DNA of 64,000 bases from Thermothielavioides terrestris NRRL 8126 (taxonomy: Eukaryota; Ascomycota; Sordariomycetes; Sordariales; Chaetomiaceae), in NCBI RefSeq assembly GCF_000226115.1, contig NC_016460.1, positions 3,720,001-3,784,000 on the forward strand, read 5' to 3'. Under the pieces are notes generated by a model, which saw nothing but the letters and a program-made list of their open reading frames with translations, searched no databases and was not told where the DNA came from. Each line of letters opens with the position of its first letter. Position 1 is the stretch's first letter. The position numbers and the translations under genes were made by a program. Of this stretch, positions 10,577 through 22,960 are shown piece by piece.

Positions 10577-12581
10577 ACAAAGGGGAGGAGGTGGTGGTGG
10601 CTGGGATTCGCTTTTCACACTGCCACCGCAATAACTTCATTCCCACCTCTCATCTTTCTGCTTGATAGACTTTTGACTGTATGAATCGCGAACCATTTCC
10701 CTTTCTGGCCCTGGCTAATGGCGCTGGATAGTCAGTCATAACTGGGATGGACGGGAGCACCAACTTTTGAGAGTTAAGAGAGGAGCAAGGCGTATTTGGG
10801 CGTTCGGGATTGATAATGCGAGCTGCGTCGATGGGAGCTACTCGGAAATGAGGACATGTAGATGTGCAGACAGAGGGACGCGCACGAGTGCGCAGCCAGA
10901 ACAACTCATGGCCATCAATGGAAGCAGTTTCGCGGGACGGGGCCATCAGCATTGCCCCTGAATGAGACACATCACTGGGGTTCTGTACCCTCATGAATGA
11001 GCCGACTTGGTCAATGCGAGCGGAAGCGAGCTTCTCATGCCTCTCTACTCTTCGTCAAGCAACGGCCAACCTCCTGTCGTGAAATCAATACCATAGATCA
11101 ACAGTCCCAGGCTCACGGGTTCATTCCGGACGTACATACATACACAGAACCAGGCGGACCCAACCGTCATCTTCGTTCTTTTCTTCCCTGGAAGTCATCT
11201 AGATAGACTGAGCATCCTCCAGTAGGTGAAGCCGCCCGCCTGCCTGCCTGCCCGGTCACCCTTGCCTGGTCATCCATCAAGAGAAGAGTAAATAACTATG
11301 AGAAAAGAAGGAAAAAAAAGTAGAGAGACAAATGCTCGGCAGTCCGACAGACAATTTGCCACACCAACTTCGTGTCAACCCCCCCCCCCCCTGCCAGGAT
11401 CGCATAGGGGGGGGAAGAGAAAGGAAAGAAGAAATGGAAAAAAAGAAGAGGACTCAAAGCAATGATGAATGGAAAGATATACTGTTCGTTAACACCACGT
11501 CAAACAAGCACAAAAATACCATGCGTATACCGCCCTACCCTCACCTGCCTTACCTTCTGGCCAGGTCCCCTGCCATCTCTCAGTCTGGCAGTATAACCCG
11601 CCACTTCGAATCTCTCTGCCCTCGCAATCCTTACATGAGCGTACGCTTCTGGGTCCATGTGTCTGTGCCTCCCCCAGCTAGCAGCACCAGCACTAGCACA
11701 AGCACCAGCAGCGTATGAGCGTGCCCTGCCGACGAGAAAACGAGCCCGGGCAATCGGTGTGCCTCTCTGTGGGGTGCGCGTGGGTTTGTACGCTTGCTTC
11801 ATGTTGTGCTTGCGTCCGCGTGTGCGTATTCCACTCGGTCAGTTTGCCAATCTGCCCCCGGTCTGCCCGTCTGTCATTTTGGCATCCGCCAGTTTGGCCC
11901 TCCTTGCGCTGAAGAGAGATAATTGATCGTTCCAGCGACCTTCATATCGGCCGGCCGGTGGTCGCACCGACCGGCCCTTAAGCTTCATCGTCCCCCCACA
12001 TCTTGCCCACATCCAGGCTTTTGGCGGCAGTGCTGAGAGAAGTTGCGTCGTGTGTCGGGGAGCCGAATTCCCGTGCGGGTGACCAGGGCAGGCAGCCAGC
12101 GCCAGGCGACAGAGACCCTGAGGAAGGGGAGGCGTGATCTCCATGGTGGCTTCAGTTGGCTTGGCCACTCGCTCGGCTGTTCGATCGCTCGTCTATATAC
12201 CTTGCTTGCCGTACGGCTACTGCCTCAACATCGCGACCCGTGAATCCGGGAACTTGCCAACCATCTTCGAAGAAGGAAGAAGAATGCACGCTGGACACGG
12301 CCCGCTGGTCCGTTCGGCTCGATAGAGCACTCGGTCCCCCGTGTCTGCCATCCTCAGCCTCGCGACCTCAGAGAGCAGAGCTAGGCGAGAACGAGAATGA
12401 CGATGACGGCTCTGACGATGGCGATGCAGATGCGGGTCTAAGAACTAGCAAGCAAGTCTCGAAACGCCCGAAAATTGCAAATGGCGGCCCCTCGCAAACA
12501 ATGAGACCGGCATGTTCGGTCCCTCTGCGTTGTGAAAGTTATATCCAACTAGCGGTGCTCGCAAGGGCCCACTCCCACGTT
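10577..12581. other. Convergent intergenic region, no gene seen
   Basis: About 2.0 kb between the stop of the RRM gene and the stop of YAK1. It has pyrimidine-rich stretches and a C-run near 11380 followed within 30 bp by a G-run, which could fold as a stem. Short open frames here have neither family resemblance nor plausible splice sites. It is presumably 3' UTR of one or both genes. Confidence 0.5.
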
Positions 12582-15550
12582 TCACTGCCACGGGCTTTGG
12601 CCGCTGCCCATGAACCCTTCCTCTAGTGTCCGCTCCTCCAGGTTGCGGATAAAGTCGCGGCTGCGGCCAGGCTGCTGCGCGCGGCTTCCTCTCCTCACGG
12701 CTCTCCCTGGCGTCTGGTGGTCCATGCCCGTAAAAGCCTCAGCGGGAGGCGGGAAGTAGGCGGGGCTGGGCTGAAGCCGGATAGGCTGGGTCGGGTCGAG
12801 ATGGCTGGCTACCCTCTGGATCGATGCCGGGATCCCGCTCTGCTGCTGTTCCATTGTCGAGGCGCGCTGCCTGGACCGGTTTGGCTGCCCGTACATGCCG
12901 GACTGGGAGTAGTTGGCAGGCGGCATCTGCACGGGCCCCTGCGACATGCCCATCTGGCTGTGGCTGTATCCGCCCTGCTGGCCACCATACGGAGGCGGCG
13001 GTCCTGTATGCGCCCCACCGGGCGAGTACATGTTGTTGTTCCCGTAAAGCGGCGGTTGTTGCGGGTGACCCTGCTGCGCATATTGTCCGCTGACCATGGG
13101 GCCATAAGCCCCTTGGGCCGCTGTGCTAGCCTGGGCCTGGGCCTGTGCGGCTTGCGCCCTCTGCTTGCTCATGGCTTCGGCCTGTAATTGCTGTTGCGTG
13201 CCCGGGGCCGGCGACCGGTTCAGCGCGCTCGACCTGAGGTTCATCGGCGGCACGAACTGGCCCGTGTACTTCTGCTGCGTGATGAAGGGATGCAGCTTAG
13301 CCTGCTGCGGCGACCATCTCTCGAGAGGGTTGATAGTCAGCAGACCTCTGACGAAGTCGATAAACGCGATGCGATTGTTCATCTCTGTGCCAGGCCGTGT
13401 TAGCTCTTCGCTGCCATTCCAGAGACGTCAGTTACCACGTACCTCTATCAATCTCGGCCTGCTTCATGTTCTTGCGGGGCATGGGGTATGACTTGATGAT
13501 CTCCGGTAACGTGTTGGCCTGGAAGTACTTCTTGCTCGGCTGTTCCTTCACGCCGCGCTCTCGCGAGTACTGCTCGATACTCTTCAGATGGTACGTCCGC
13601 CTCCCGTACTCATCCTGCCTCTTCTCGAAAAACTCGCCAGCTTGCTTGCCCATCTCAATCATCCAATTTGGCGGATTGCCGAGCATCTCGACGATCCTCG
13701 AGACCTGGTTGTACTCGGAAGATCCCGGAAACAGGGGGAGACCGAGAAACAACTCGACCACGATGCAGCCCAGCGACCACATATCGATGGCTGAGGAGTA
13801 GGGCAGGCCGAGCAATACTTCGGGCGACCGGTAGAACCTCGACTGGATGTACGTGTAGACGGTCTGCCGTTCGTCGCACGCAGACCCGAAATCGATGATC
13901 TTGATGATGGGGCTCTCGAGGTTCTTGAGCAGGATGTTCTCGGGTTTCAGATCGCAGTGGATCAGCCTCGCCTTGTTCAGCAGCGCCAGACCATTGAGGA
14001 GCTGTTGAGCAAAAACGCGAACAAGCGTGGTGCTGAGGCCGCGGAACTGGTTCTGTTTGATGAGCTCGTACAGGTTCACACTGAGCAGCTCGAAAACCAA
14101 GCACAGATGTTGCCTGTGGATGAAGGTGTCCTTGAGCCGTAGGAGATGGTGGTCGTCATTCTTGTCCAGCTTGGTGTTGAGCTGCGGGCTGCGTCAGCAC
14201 CTGCGGGTTGGCACAAAAGCCGGCGCAACCGGAAAACTTACCAAGTCCAAAACAGACACCTCCATCATACTCTGGTTGAAATATGCGGTGCGGTTCTTGA
14301 TCACCTTGACCGCTACCACCTCCTGCGTTTTCAGATTCTGGCACTTCACCACTTGGCCGAAGGTACCTTGACCGAGGACGTCGAGGATTAGATACCGGTT
14401 CCTGAGCAATCGGTTAGCCACGGGTACCGGCCAGCCTAGAACAAAGAGAGCAATCCCCGTACTTGTGCCCGGCCTCCTCGGAGCCCAGAATGTCGTTGAC
14501 GTAGAGAATGTAATCGCTATCCTCGTTGTCATACCCGTCGTTCTTCACGCCCTTGCTGGGTTTAGTCAAGACGCGGCGGGGGTTACGCGACGACTCGTAT
14601 TTGAAATTCGGATTGCAAATGCGGTAAGTCGCCGGGAGATGCACCGTGAGCGCTTGGAGGGGCTGTTGCGGTGAGGTTAGCGGCTTGCCCGGCGAGGGGC
14701 GAGGCGACGCCCCCGGGAGCATGGGGCGTCTACTCACGCTGATGAAGCCACCTTCAGGATTGGCTCGCCGAAAGGGCGGCTGGTCGTTGACCTTCGGTTT
14801 CAAGTCCGTCGGCGCCCGGATTCTCCTGAACTCGGGCACGGGCCCCTTGTCGTGTGTCGGTTGCACGGTTGGTTGGGGCGGGACACGTTTGGGCGACTTC
14901 GGGTCCATGTAGGCGCCGTCCACGGCGCTCACGGACGACGGCGAGTACGTGTCCTGTCCGGAGCTGTAAGGGTTGATGGGCGGCAGCTGTGGGGCCGTCT
15001 GTCGGCTGCTGTAGTATGAGTTCTGCTGCGTGGCGTAGTCCGACGACCGCGTCGGCGACTGCCGTTGCGCGGGCGGCTGCTGCGAGAAGTGGCCGGCCGT
15101 CTTGGAGCTGTAGGGCGAGGTGGGCGATAGGGCCTCCATGGGTGAGTATCGCTGGGCGGCGGCAGAGGGCTCCTGCTGGAGGTTGGCGGTTCGGCTGCCC
15201 GAGAGATGATGTTGATGATGGGGCCGCAGCGGGTAGGTGCCGGTGGTGGGATTGAGGCCGGCGTACGAATCGTGCGAGTCCTGCATCGGGATGTCGCCGC
15301 TTCCGTCGCGCATCAGTGGGCTCCCCATGGGCGACGACGTCGACGCTGCGGTGTGGTGCGGGTTGAGGCCGCCCTGGTAGTTGTCGTACTTGAAGCCAGC
15401 CGGGGGCTGCTGCGCGGGGGGCTGGCTGCTGGTGCTGGTGCCATAGTCTCGCGGGGCCATCTGGCTGACGCCGACGCTCACGTTATTTCCATTGTACCGT
15501 CGCTGGCCGCCAGCACTGGCAGGGTCGCCGTACGCCTGCCATTGCTCCAT
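12582..15550 (-). CDS. YAK1: Yak1-type DYRK protein kinase
   Basis: Five exons (15550-14738, 14662-14463, 14401-14242, 14181-13443, 13384-12582) give 904 residues. The N-terminal about 330 residues are rich in S, P, Q and Y and likely disordered. The kinase domain starts near residue 340. It has a glycine loop (GQGTFGQV), ATP-binding lysine 370 (VAVKVIKN), the catalytic loop HCDLKPEN with Asp468, and DFG at 488-490. The activation loop reads VYTYIQSRFYRSPE, where the DYRK-type second tyrosine (Y502) is the expected autophosphorylation site. The C-terminal tail is Gln-rich. Yak1 restrains growth and promotes stress and stationary-phase programmes downstream of TOR/PKA in fungi. Every catalytic residue checked is present. 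Introns are 58-75 nt with consensus sites. About 2.2 kb of non-coding DNA lies upstream, suggesting a long leader or large promoter. Confidence 0.95.
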
Positions 15551-17793
15551 GGCTTCTGGAACAAGAGGAACCGTCGGCGTGCTGTGTGCGGTGCTGTGGC
15601 GTTGTTGTCTGTTGCGTGGATGTCTGTGCCAGACAAACGAGATAACCGAGCTTGTGAAGTCGTGCTTGGCCGCTTGGGCAGCTGGCGTGGGTGCGGGAGG
15701 GGGAGGGGACCCGCCGAGCCAAGCAAGCAGAAAAGCGGGCCCACTAACAGTTAGTTAGGTCACTCCCTGAATCTGGGATGGAAGAACTCTACGTTATTCC
15801 TTCCTCCGTCGTTGCCTCGACAAGTTTCCAAGGTTATGCTGCACAGCGTCAAGCCCCCAGTGTCGCCCGAGTGCAAAAGTGCGGAGGGCTAGCTGAAAGA
15901 ATGCGATCATGGAAGTGTGGATCAAAACGGACAGAAACTTGGAAGCGGAGCGGAAGGTAAGGTAGGTATGCTACCCTCACTGGCGAGGTAGGACAAGGGG
16001 AGTATCCGTACATTACATACAGGAAGTTCCATGAACAAGGCGCAGAAATCGAACAGTAGAGTATACCTATAGTTACGGGCGAGCTGCTGTGTTAGCTAAC
16101 AGCGCCCCGGCAAACAGAGGCCAGCCAGCACCGAGTTTATTAGGAAGCACCTCCATATCTTCAGGTTTGGTTACGAAATACAACCGTCGTCATCAGCCCG
16201 GCCGGCTCCATCAAGATGAAGGAGCGATGAAACGGCTAAGAGATGTGGATTGTCTTTTCCGCTTGTGAACTGTACAGGTTTCATGTTTGCTAGACGCTTG
16301 GTGGACAGAGCTGCGTTGACCCATCCATTGTTTACGCGGCAATTAACGATCCCGATGCACACCACTGCAACTGACCCATCGCCACAGCCGCCAACTCGAC
16401 ATACGCAGTACGATCTCGCGATGGGCAAGACAGCTTCCATTTTGCAGACCCACCAGAAGTGGAGTGCACACCTCATTAGGTGACGCTGCTACACAGGGCT
16501 GCGGCGTAACTATTTGCCTTACAAACGCGTTGTCGCTGTTTTGATGTAGGTTGAACTTGAAGGCGCGTAGCGCGCAGGGGTAGGCGTCCACGGGTCCAAA
16601 GGTTGGCGTCCAACGGTTGGGCATCAACCAGTCCTGTGAGCTGGTGTTGGCGGCCAGCCGCATCACAACCTGGAACCGTTCGCTACAACAGCCAGTGGCA
16701 TGAGGCAGTACAGCCCATGTGCGTAAATATCGCCAATAGCGTGTTACCCGTGTAGGCCGGTTTGGACGCTGTATTGATACTGCGCAGCCCACCACGACCA
16801 AAGCTGTGATCTGTTCAAGGCCACTCAGAGGGGCAACGAAGGACCAAGCATGTCCGCGCTCCGCGCGCAAGAAACTAAGATTTTTCCAATTTCCCTTTGT
16901 CCAGAACACCAGTTTTTACTCTGCCTTAACCGCTCCCGGTCCCAAACCATTGCCAGCCCTGAATACCCCAGTACAGTTATAGACTGGTAGACCGCCTGAC
17001 CAAAAAGATGGACGCCCTTTTGCGGAAAAAAAATCTGCTCAGCTTGCTCTCTGTCCCTGAACAAAGTTGGATTTGTCGGCGGTTGGCTGACGCGGGTAGA
17101 AAAAAGACCCCTGACTTCGTCTCAGCATCTCAGCATCTCGTCGCTATCGGCAAAAGTTGAACCCTCAGACCCTCTTACTCCAGCGTAAAGAGAAGAAACC
17201 TGGCCAGGGATGCGACATCAGAAATCGTGCGCTCACGTTGAGTCTAGGGGAAATGCGCCGGCTGACCGAAGAGTGTGCCATGACACAAACCAACAGGTAT
17301 CCAGCGAGGCGAAAGACAAAGTGAGAACAGCAGGCTAGCAAACCAGAGATAAATCACCAAGAATTTTTCAAGCGGGCTAGAAAGCCACAAGAAAGGGACA
17401 TCACAACCGAAGCAGATCATGCCCATTAGGGGAATCACTGGGAGAGGAAGAAGAGCATCACGACGAGGAGAAACGCAATTCGAAATATGGGAGGAGTATG
17501 GGAGGAGACGTAATACACCGGAATGGAAGAAGCAAAGGCTCCAAATTCCCCGACCAAATTTCCACGGAAAAATCAACTAAAGACGACCGCCTGAAAACAT
17601 TCCTCAAATCAGCAAAAAAGGGACGCTCCCACGTATGGACGAAAATCGAAATTCTCTGGCAATCTTGCAAGAAAGCAAAAGACGAGCCTTGATTTGAAAT
17701 CTTCTTTCCGTCAGCAACGGGACGGGAGACCCGCATACCAAGGGCCCAGTGCAGCACTATCGTCATTCAATGACGGTGACGGCGCCGGGGCTC
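15551..17793. other. Intergenic region upstream of YAK1 and downstream of PUB1
   Basis: About 2.2 kb without a supported gene. The stretch near YAK1 is presumed promoter and leader; the stretch near 17.8 kb is presumed 3' UTR of the RNA-binding gene. One ACGCGT occurs at 16525-16530, 1 kb from any start and probably by chance. Confidence 0.5.
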
Positions 17794-19521
17794 CTAGCCC
17801 TGGTAACCGGAGAAGCCGTTATTGAAGCTCTGACCCGGCGGCGGCTGGTTCCAATGCGCATTGGACTGCTGACCACGGCCATAGCCGCCAGCACTCGGCG
17901 GACCGCTGTAGCCCATCGGCTGCGCAGCGTAGCCGGCTGGTGACTGAGCCTGGGGGCCACCGCCGTAACCCGGCTGCTGGCCCGGGCCGTAAGAACCTAT
18001 GGGAACATTAACGACCGAGTTCGGAGCAGCAGCCGTGCGAGAACACCTACCACCATACTGGTTGAAATAAGCGGACGGCGTGCCGGGGTAGCCAGGGGTC
18101 TGCGCACTTTGAGGGCTGTACGGCTGGTTGGGGTCAAACGGCTGATGATGGGCGGGCGTCTTGTCCTTGCCCCACTGCCCTGACTGTTAGCTCTCTGGCA
18201 ACGCGGGGAAACGATTAGAACGGGATCACGCACGCTGCACTTCAACGGGCGGCCATTGACGTTGTAGCCATTGAGCTGGCAAATCGCCATAGCGGCATTC
18301 TCGTGCGTGTCCATCTTGACGAAAGCAAATCCGCGGTCGGCTTGGAAACGGGACTCGACGACGAACCCAAAGTTCTGGAAAAGCGGAACGATGTCGTTCT
18401 GGGTCGTGTATGGGGTCAGGTTACCAACGTAGCATGTGGTTTGCCAAGCCGGCGTCTGGTTGACAATCATGTCGTAGCTGTGTATGCCGTGGGTGGGGAA
18501 GTGGTGGTGGCCGTAAGGCGTGGTCGGCGTCAAGCCCATTTGCTGCATGGCCTGCTGCTGGGCGATGGACGGCTGGCCCTTTTGGTTGGCCCAGTTGCAG
18601 CGGATGGCGCGGGACCCAAGCCACTCGCCATCCATGGAGCTCAGGGCCTTCTCGGCATCCGCGCGCTCACGGAAGGCGACGAAGCCATAGCCGCGGGATC
18701 GACCAGTCTTCATATCCCACATGACACGCGCCTCGGAAACCGAACCAAAGGCGGAGAAGGCCTGGAGGAGGACCTCATCGTTCACCTCGTTGGAGAGATC
18801 ACCGACGAAGATGTGGAAGTGGTTCGAAGTGTCCTCCTTGTTGGCGTTGTTGGACTGATAGGCCCAGTTAACGCGAATTTCCTAAGGAAACGCCCGGTTA
18901 GTACAAGCATGACACTATAGTAGGCACCTGATGCGTGGCAACCCAGACATACCGACTGATGGACGCGGCGGCCGTTCAGCGTCTGCATGGCGCGTTCAGC
19001 GGCGCCCGGGTCGTCGTACTCGACGAAGCCATAGTTGTACCCCCTAGCCTACACCGTTCAAACCGATTAGCGGCGTATAGAATAAAACGGAGGAAGACCC
19101 CCCAACACAGACTGAGGGGTCGGCAGGACAAAGCACTGCTCACATTCTTGTCCGGAATGATCTTGACACTCTGGACGTGGCCAGTCGTCTCAAAGATCTG
19201 ACGCAAGACGTCTTCCGTGACGCGGGGATCCAAGCCTCCAACATAGAGTGCACGCTTGTTCGGCTCCGGTGCGGCGCGGCGACCAAAAGGGCCGCCGCTG
19301 CTGGGAGACATGATGCCACTCTTGTCGCCGCCCGCTCCCATCGGGGAAGTGATCGCGGTCGGGATCGGATTCGTGTTCTGGGGGATGTGAAGAGGAGGGG
19401 GCGGCATATGAGCGGGATTCGAGCCGGTGTTCTGGCCGTTCTCGTAGCCGGGGGCGCCCGCGTTGGGCTGAGGGGGCGGGGGCAATTGACCCGGGGCCGC
19501 GGGAGGACCGTTGTCAGCCAT
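17794..19521 (-). CDS. PUB1: Three-RRM RNA-binding protein, PUB1/TIA1 family
   Basis: Five exons (19521-19144, 19048-18953, 18881-18234, 18174-18051, 17996-17794) give 482 residues, all junctions in phase. The N-terminus is Pro/Gly/Asn-rich. RRM1 covers about residues 90-165 (ALYVGGLDPR; RGYNYGFVEY). RRM2 covers about 180-257 (HIFVGDLSNEV; GYGFVAF). RRM3 covers about 295-370 (CYVGNLTPYT; RGFAFVKMDT). The C-terminus is rich in Q, G, P and Y, an aggregation-prone composition. Pub1/TIA-1 proteins bind U-rich mRNA elements, affect stability, translation and splicing, and enter stress granules. An upstream in-frame ATG exists at 19542; MADNGPP at 19521 is preferred because the extra residues look like leader. 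RRM1 is split by two introns, which would allow isoforms. Confidence 0.9.
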
Positions 19522-20425
19522 CTTCCTAGAGACGTGTGGCAAGGATGGCCCGTGTGATTGAGAGCAGAAGATCGCGAAATGAGCAAGATTTCCGGCAGCA
19601 GCTTCCTTGGCAGCGGAACCCCAGGAAGCAAGACAGAACGCAGGAAAGCCCCGGCAGCAAAACCAGGCGGTATCCTCCGAGAAGAAGCCCCACGATCAGC
19701 GTTGCATGCGTCGCTTCGAACAGGGGATCTGAAGCAAAAGAACAGCTTCGAGCTGGGGAATTTCGCTCTTTTGATTCGGCAGCTATTGGAACGGACGGGC
19801 AGTCGAGAGAGAGCTGCTCAACTGCGCGACGGGCAGGCCGGGCGCTGGGAATCGCACCGAGTACCTTGGGGAAGGAAAGCTGTCGCTGGGATCGACGGAT
19901 AGAGGAAGGACAGCGAGCTCAGACGAGAGCGGGGTCGTGCAATAGGAAAGGCACAAGACGATGAGCGCCCCGGCTTGAAACTGCTTGGAACTGAGACGGC
20001 GGCGGCGACGGCGTAGCGAGGCAGACCAGAATGACGACGGCAACAATGACGACGATAAAGAGCAGTCTGCAGGAGGAGGAAAAACGACGAAAGAAGAGTG
20101 AAAAGACCCGGCCGTTAGAGGAGGAGAGCCCCCGAAAATCACAACAGCGCCGGCCGATCCAGAAAGGTGCTAGACGAAACTCCCTGGTGGATAGAGGTAA
20201 GAAAGGGAAAAGACGCAAGAGGAAGAGAGCTGCAGGCGCGATGAAGAGGGGGAGGATTTTTTGATCGTGCCATTGTTCTGGGATTGGCGAGCATTGCTGG
20301 GCCCGCGTTGCTGCACTGCGAAGAGGGAACGGTCCCCATGGTGGCCCTAGCGGCAGCCCCTCCTCAGCCATGCCGTGCAATCGCAGCGGTCCTGCAGTCG
20401 CTCAACACTGGGGCACCTGGCTGGA

Positions 20426-20457
20426 GGTTATAGAGGTCCCGCCAAGACTAATTTCGG
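20426..20457 (+). repeat. Left terminal inverted repeat
   Basis: 32 bp, identical to the reverse complement of 20776-20807. Confidence 0.9.
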
Positions 20458-20573
20458 CCAATTGTCGGCAATGTTTTTACAACGTTTTTACGCAACCCCG
20501 ATCGCCAAGGCGTTTGCTCTATCGCCAAGGGTTAGTTCGCCGGGGGTACGGGGGGCGGCGCCAGCCCCCCGCT

Positions 20574-20630
20574 GGTTAGGGTTCGGGTTAATGGTTAGGA
20601 TTCGGGTTAAGGTTAGGGTACGGGTTATCC
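20574..20630 (+). repeat. Degenerate telomere-like repeat tract
   Basis: A tract of hexamer-like units: TTAGGG occurs twice, mixed with TTCGGG, TTAGGA and TACGGG variants separated by GT or AA. TTAGGG is the usual filamentous-ascomycete telomere unit. The tract is internal to the inverted-repeat element. Confidence 0.65.
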
Positions 20631-20775
20631 TCTTTTTCTTTTTTTTTTCGATTTGGTTGAGGTTTGGTGAAGTTGTTGCTACGAGTATTCGCGATTGTAC
20701 ATTGTCGATGTTGCTCTAAGTCGTCGCGGCCCCGCTTACCCCGTGGCGATTGTAAATACTTGTAAGCGGCAACCT

Positions 20776-20807
20776 CCGAAATTAGTCTTGGCGGGACCTC
20801 TATAACC
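20776..20807 (-). repeat. Right terminal inverted repeat
   Basis: 32 bp, identical to the reverse complement of 20426-20457. Confidence 0.9.
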
Positions 20808-21585
20808 ACGACCGGCACCTGTCTTGTCGTGCCCTGGAAAGCCTCAAGGTGGGGCAGCTCACGGGATCCGTTTGTCAAGACATGGGGTCGACAAGGGTAG
20901 CCCAGGAAGCCTGATAACGTTCCGCGATACCTTAACGGACAGGTACCTGGTACCTAGCCAAAGAGATGCAGAAACCCTTTGTTGTGTGAGCGACGCAGGT
21001 ACCTCTGACAATGGCTTCCAGGTTCTTTCATCCCCTGCAGTGGCGGGGTTGATCTGTGGACCTTGCCGCGGCCTGGAGTCGCTCCTCCAGCTGGTGCTCC
21101 TTACTGCACGCTCATTGGTCGAGTTAGCTGGCAGATGCTGGGCCTTTGGCCACCTAACAAGCCGCAAGTCGCATCGCTCATCGCACTGACATCAACCTCA
21201 GGTACCTTACATACATCCATCCACCTTTGTTTGTGGGCTGGCTATTCCACGAGTTTAACACCGAACTCACCATTTACAAGTCGTTTCCAAGCACTATAGG
21301 AGTAGGTTGTGATACCAATCTACAGACTTGACTCGCATTCCCGGCTCTATCAATCAGTTTGTTGCACGCAGTATTTGAAGTCAGCGCGGCCTAACTCCGC
21401 GCTTAACGGAAAGACACTTCCCTCCCTTTCAATATCCATTGTTCGTTCCGACGGGTTCTCTCAAGCCAGTGCCAGTGCCAATTTCAAACTGCATTGGGAC
21501 GGCCTAGTCGATCCGGCCCCAATCCCTTCCGAAGGCCTCATTCCTCCCTCGTCGTTTCGCTATCCGCCGTCCTCGACACCTGAAG

Positions 21586-22232
21586 ATGATGGCTCGACGA
21601 CCAGCCACGCCCCTCGACACGCTGCCACACATCCTCAACGATGTGGTAAGTGAAACACCTCACTACCGCCTACGGATGCGGACTCGTCCTCGTGATTCGT
21701 GGCCTGACCAGCTGTCCCCAAGATTGTCACCACGGGCAAGGCGTTCAAGGCTGCGAGACGCGACGGCAAGGGGAGTTCCGCCGAGGCATCTGCGTCATTG
21801 GAAACGCGGATTCCCGCGGCCGTCGAGAAGTTCAATTCCGTCTTAGATGACCTAGAATGCGACATTGTAAGCATTCCTAGACCGAGTGAAGTGGCGAATG
21901 GGGGCTAACTTCCCCAAAGCTCCGGGCCAAGGCCGTGCTCCTCCGGGATCTCAACCAACTCAGAGCCAAACACAATCCGCCTCCAGCCGAACAGAAGCCG
22001 GTTGCTCCACCGGCACCCATGGTAATCGACTTGGAATCCCCAGAGTTGTCTACGAAGGAGCCACCCGCTGGCCCGCCGGGGCCTTCTTCAACAGGGCCGC
22101 AAGTCAACAAGCCGGTTGCGCCGTTCCCTAACATGGGCTTCGAGAGCACATCGCCCGAGATCGCGCCAGCCCCGTCCCCCAAGACGGCCCCCAAGCCGAA
22201 GGAGACCAAAAACCTCAACAACCCGGCTGCGC

Positions 22233-22265
<33 letters not shown>

Positions 22266-22960
22266 GACCGACCAGCGCCCCGCCCAAGAAGGACGTTAAG
22301 GTTCCGGCCCCTCAAGTAGCGAGACCGAGCAGCGTGGCTACAGCTCCGCAAACCCCGCAGAACCCTGCAGCACAAACTAGAGCACCCTCCTCTGTTCCGG
22401 CGCAGAATAGACCAGCAGCCGCGACGGCGGCAGCAAACAACCCCGCCGGGCCGGCTGCTGCCGTGCCTTCGGCTCCACCGCCGGCCGGAAACGGAAGCTT
22501 GTTCACCGACATGACCTTCTCGCTGGCGCCTCCGCCCGGCGACGCACAAGGGCCAAAGCAAGCAGCGCAAGCGCCGAGGATGCCCTCACAGCCGCAAGCC
22601 CAACCGCCGGCGGCGGCGGCTGATGCTCCAACGAGTGTCGGCGCCGCTGTCCAGCTGCCGGGGGCCACCGCCACCAGCACGGAGCAAACCACGGGGGGAG
22701 CTCCGGCGGGTGGCGCGGCCAGCACGGATCTCGGCGTCCGGACGGAACAGCCGGGCGGCGAGGACACCAGCATGGCGGACGCCGACGCCAAGATCGACGG
22801 GCTCTTTGATCTGGGACCCACCGACATGGAGGACATCAATCACGACTACGACTTTGGGAACGGGGACAACAGCAACTTCAACGACATGTACTTCGCCACT
22901 GGCGACAGCGGCGGCGGGGCGGAGGACCTGGACGATGCGTTCTTCAATCTCAACGGGTGA
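21586..22960 (+). CDS. Probable Mediator tail subunit Med2
   Basis: Three exons (21586-21645, 21723-21866, 21920-22960) give 414 residues, all in phase. The N-terminal about 95 residues form a helical, conserved-looking block (EKFNSVLDDLECDI, then LRAKAVLLRDLNQLR). The rest is low complexity, rich in A, P, Q and T, with a run of nine GCC alanine codons near 22235-22261. It ends in an acidic aromatic tail (DMEDINHDYDFG, NFNDMYFATGD, DDAFFNLNG). A helical block with an LDDLE motif followed by disorder and an acidic hydrophobic C-terminus matches the layout of yeast Med2, a tail-module subunit that contacts activators. That is resemblance by eye only. An unrelated nuclear coactivator with an acidic activation region is the main alternative. 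A second ATG at 21589 is equally possible as start. Confidence 0.55.

Larger units (their letters stand above)
20426..20807. mobile_element. MITE-like element with 32-bp perfect terminal inverted repeats
   Basis: Positions 20426-20457 and 20776-20807 are perfect inverted copies (32 of 32), starting GGTTATAGAGGTCCCGCC. They bound a 382-bp interval with no coding frame. If the TA inside GGTTATAG is a TA target duplication, the terminus itself would begin TAGAGG, as in Tc1/mariner-like elements; that is inference. Flanking bases do not show another clear duplication. The interior holds degenerate telomere-like repeats and two copies of ATCGCCAAGG. Confidence 0.7.
19522..21585. other. Divergent intergenic region with inverted-repeat element
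   Basis: About 2.1 kb between the divergent starts of PUB1 and the Med2-like gene. It contains the inverted-repeat element at 20426-20807, described separately. The rest is A/G-rich leader-like sequence next to PUB1 and unremarkable promoter DNA towards 21.6 kb. Confidence 0.6.

Noticed and set aside
11380..11415. C-run and G-run hairpin as a transcription terminator
   Set aside because: Intrinsic hairpin terminators are not used by RNA polymerase II; it is probably just a low-complexity 3' flank.
16343..16909. A 188-codon minus-strand frame upstream of YAK1
   Set aside because: No recognisable domain, no splice-joined extension, atypical composition. It lies in presumed promoter or leader sequence.
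20574..20630. A true chromosome end or telomere junction
   Set aside because: The units are degenerate, short and internal to an inverted-repeat element with unique genes on both sides.
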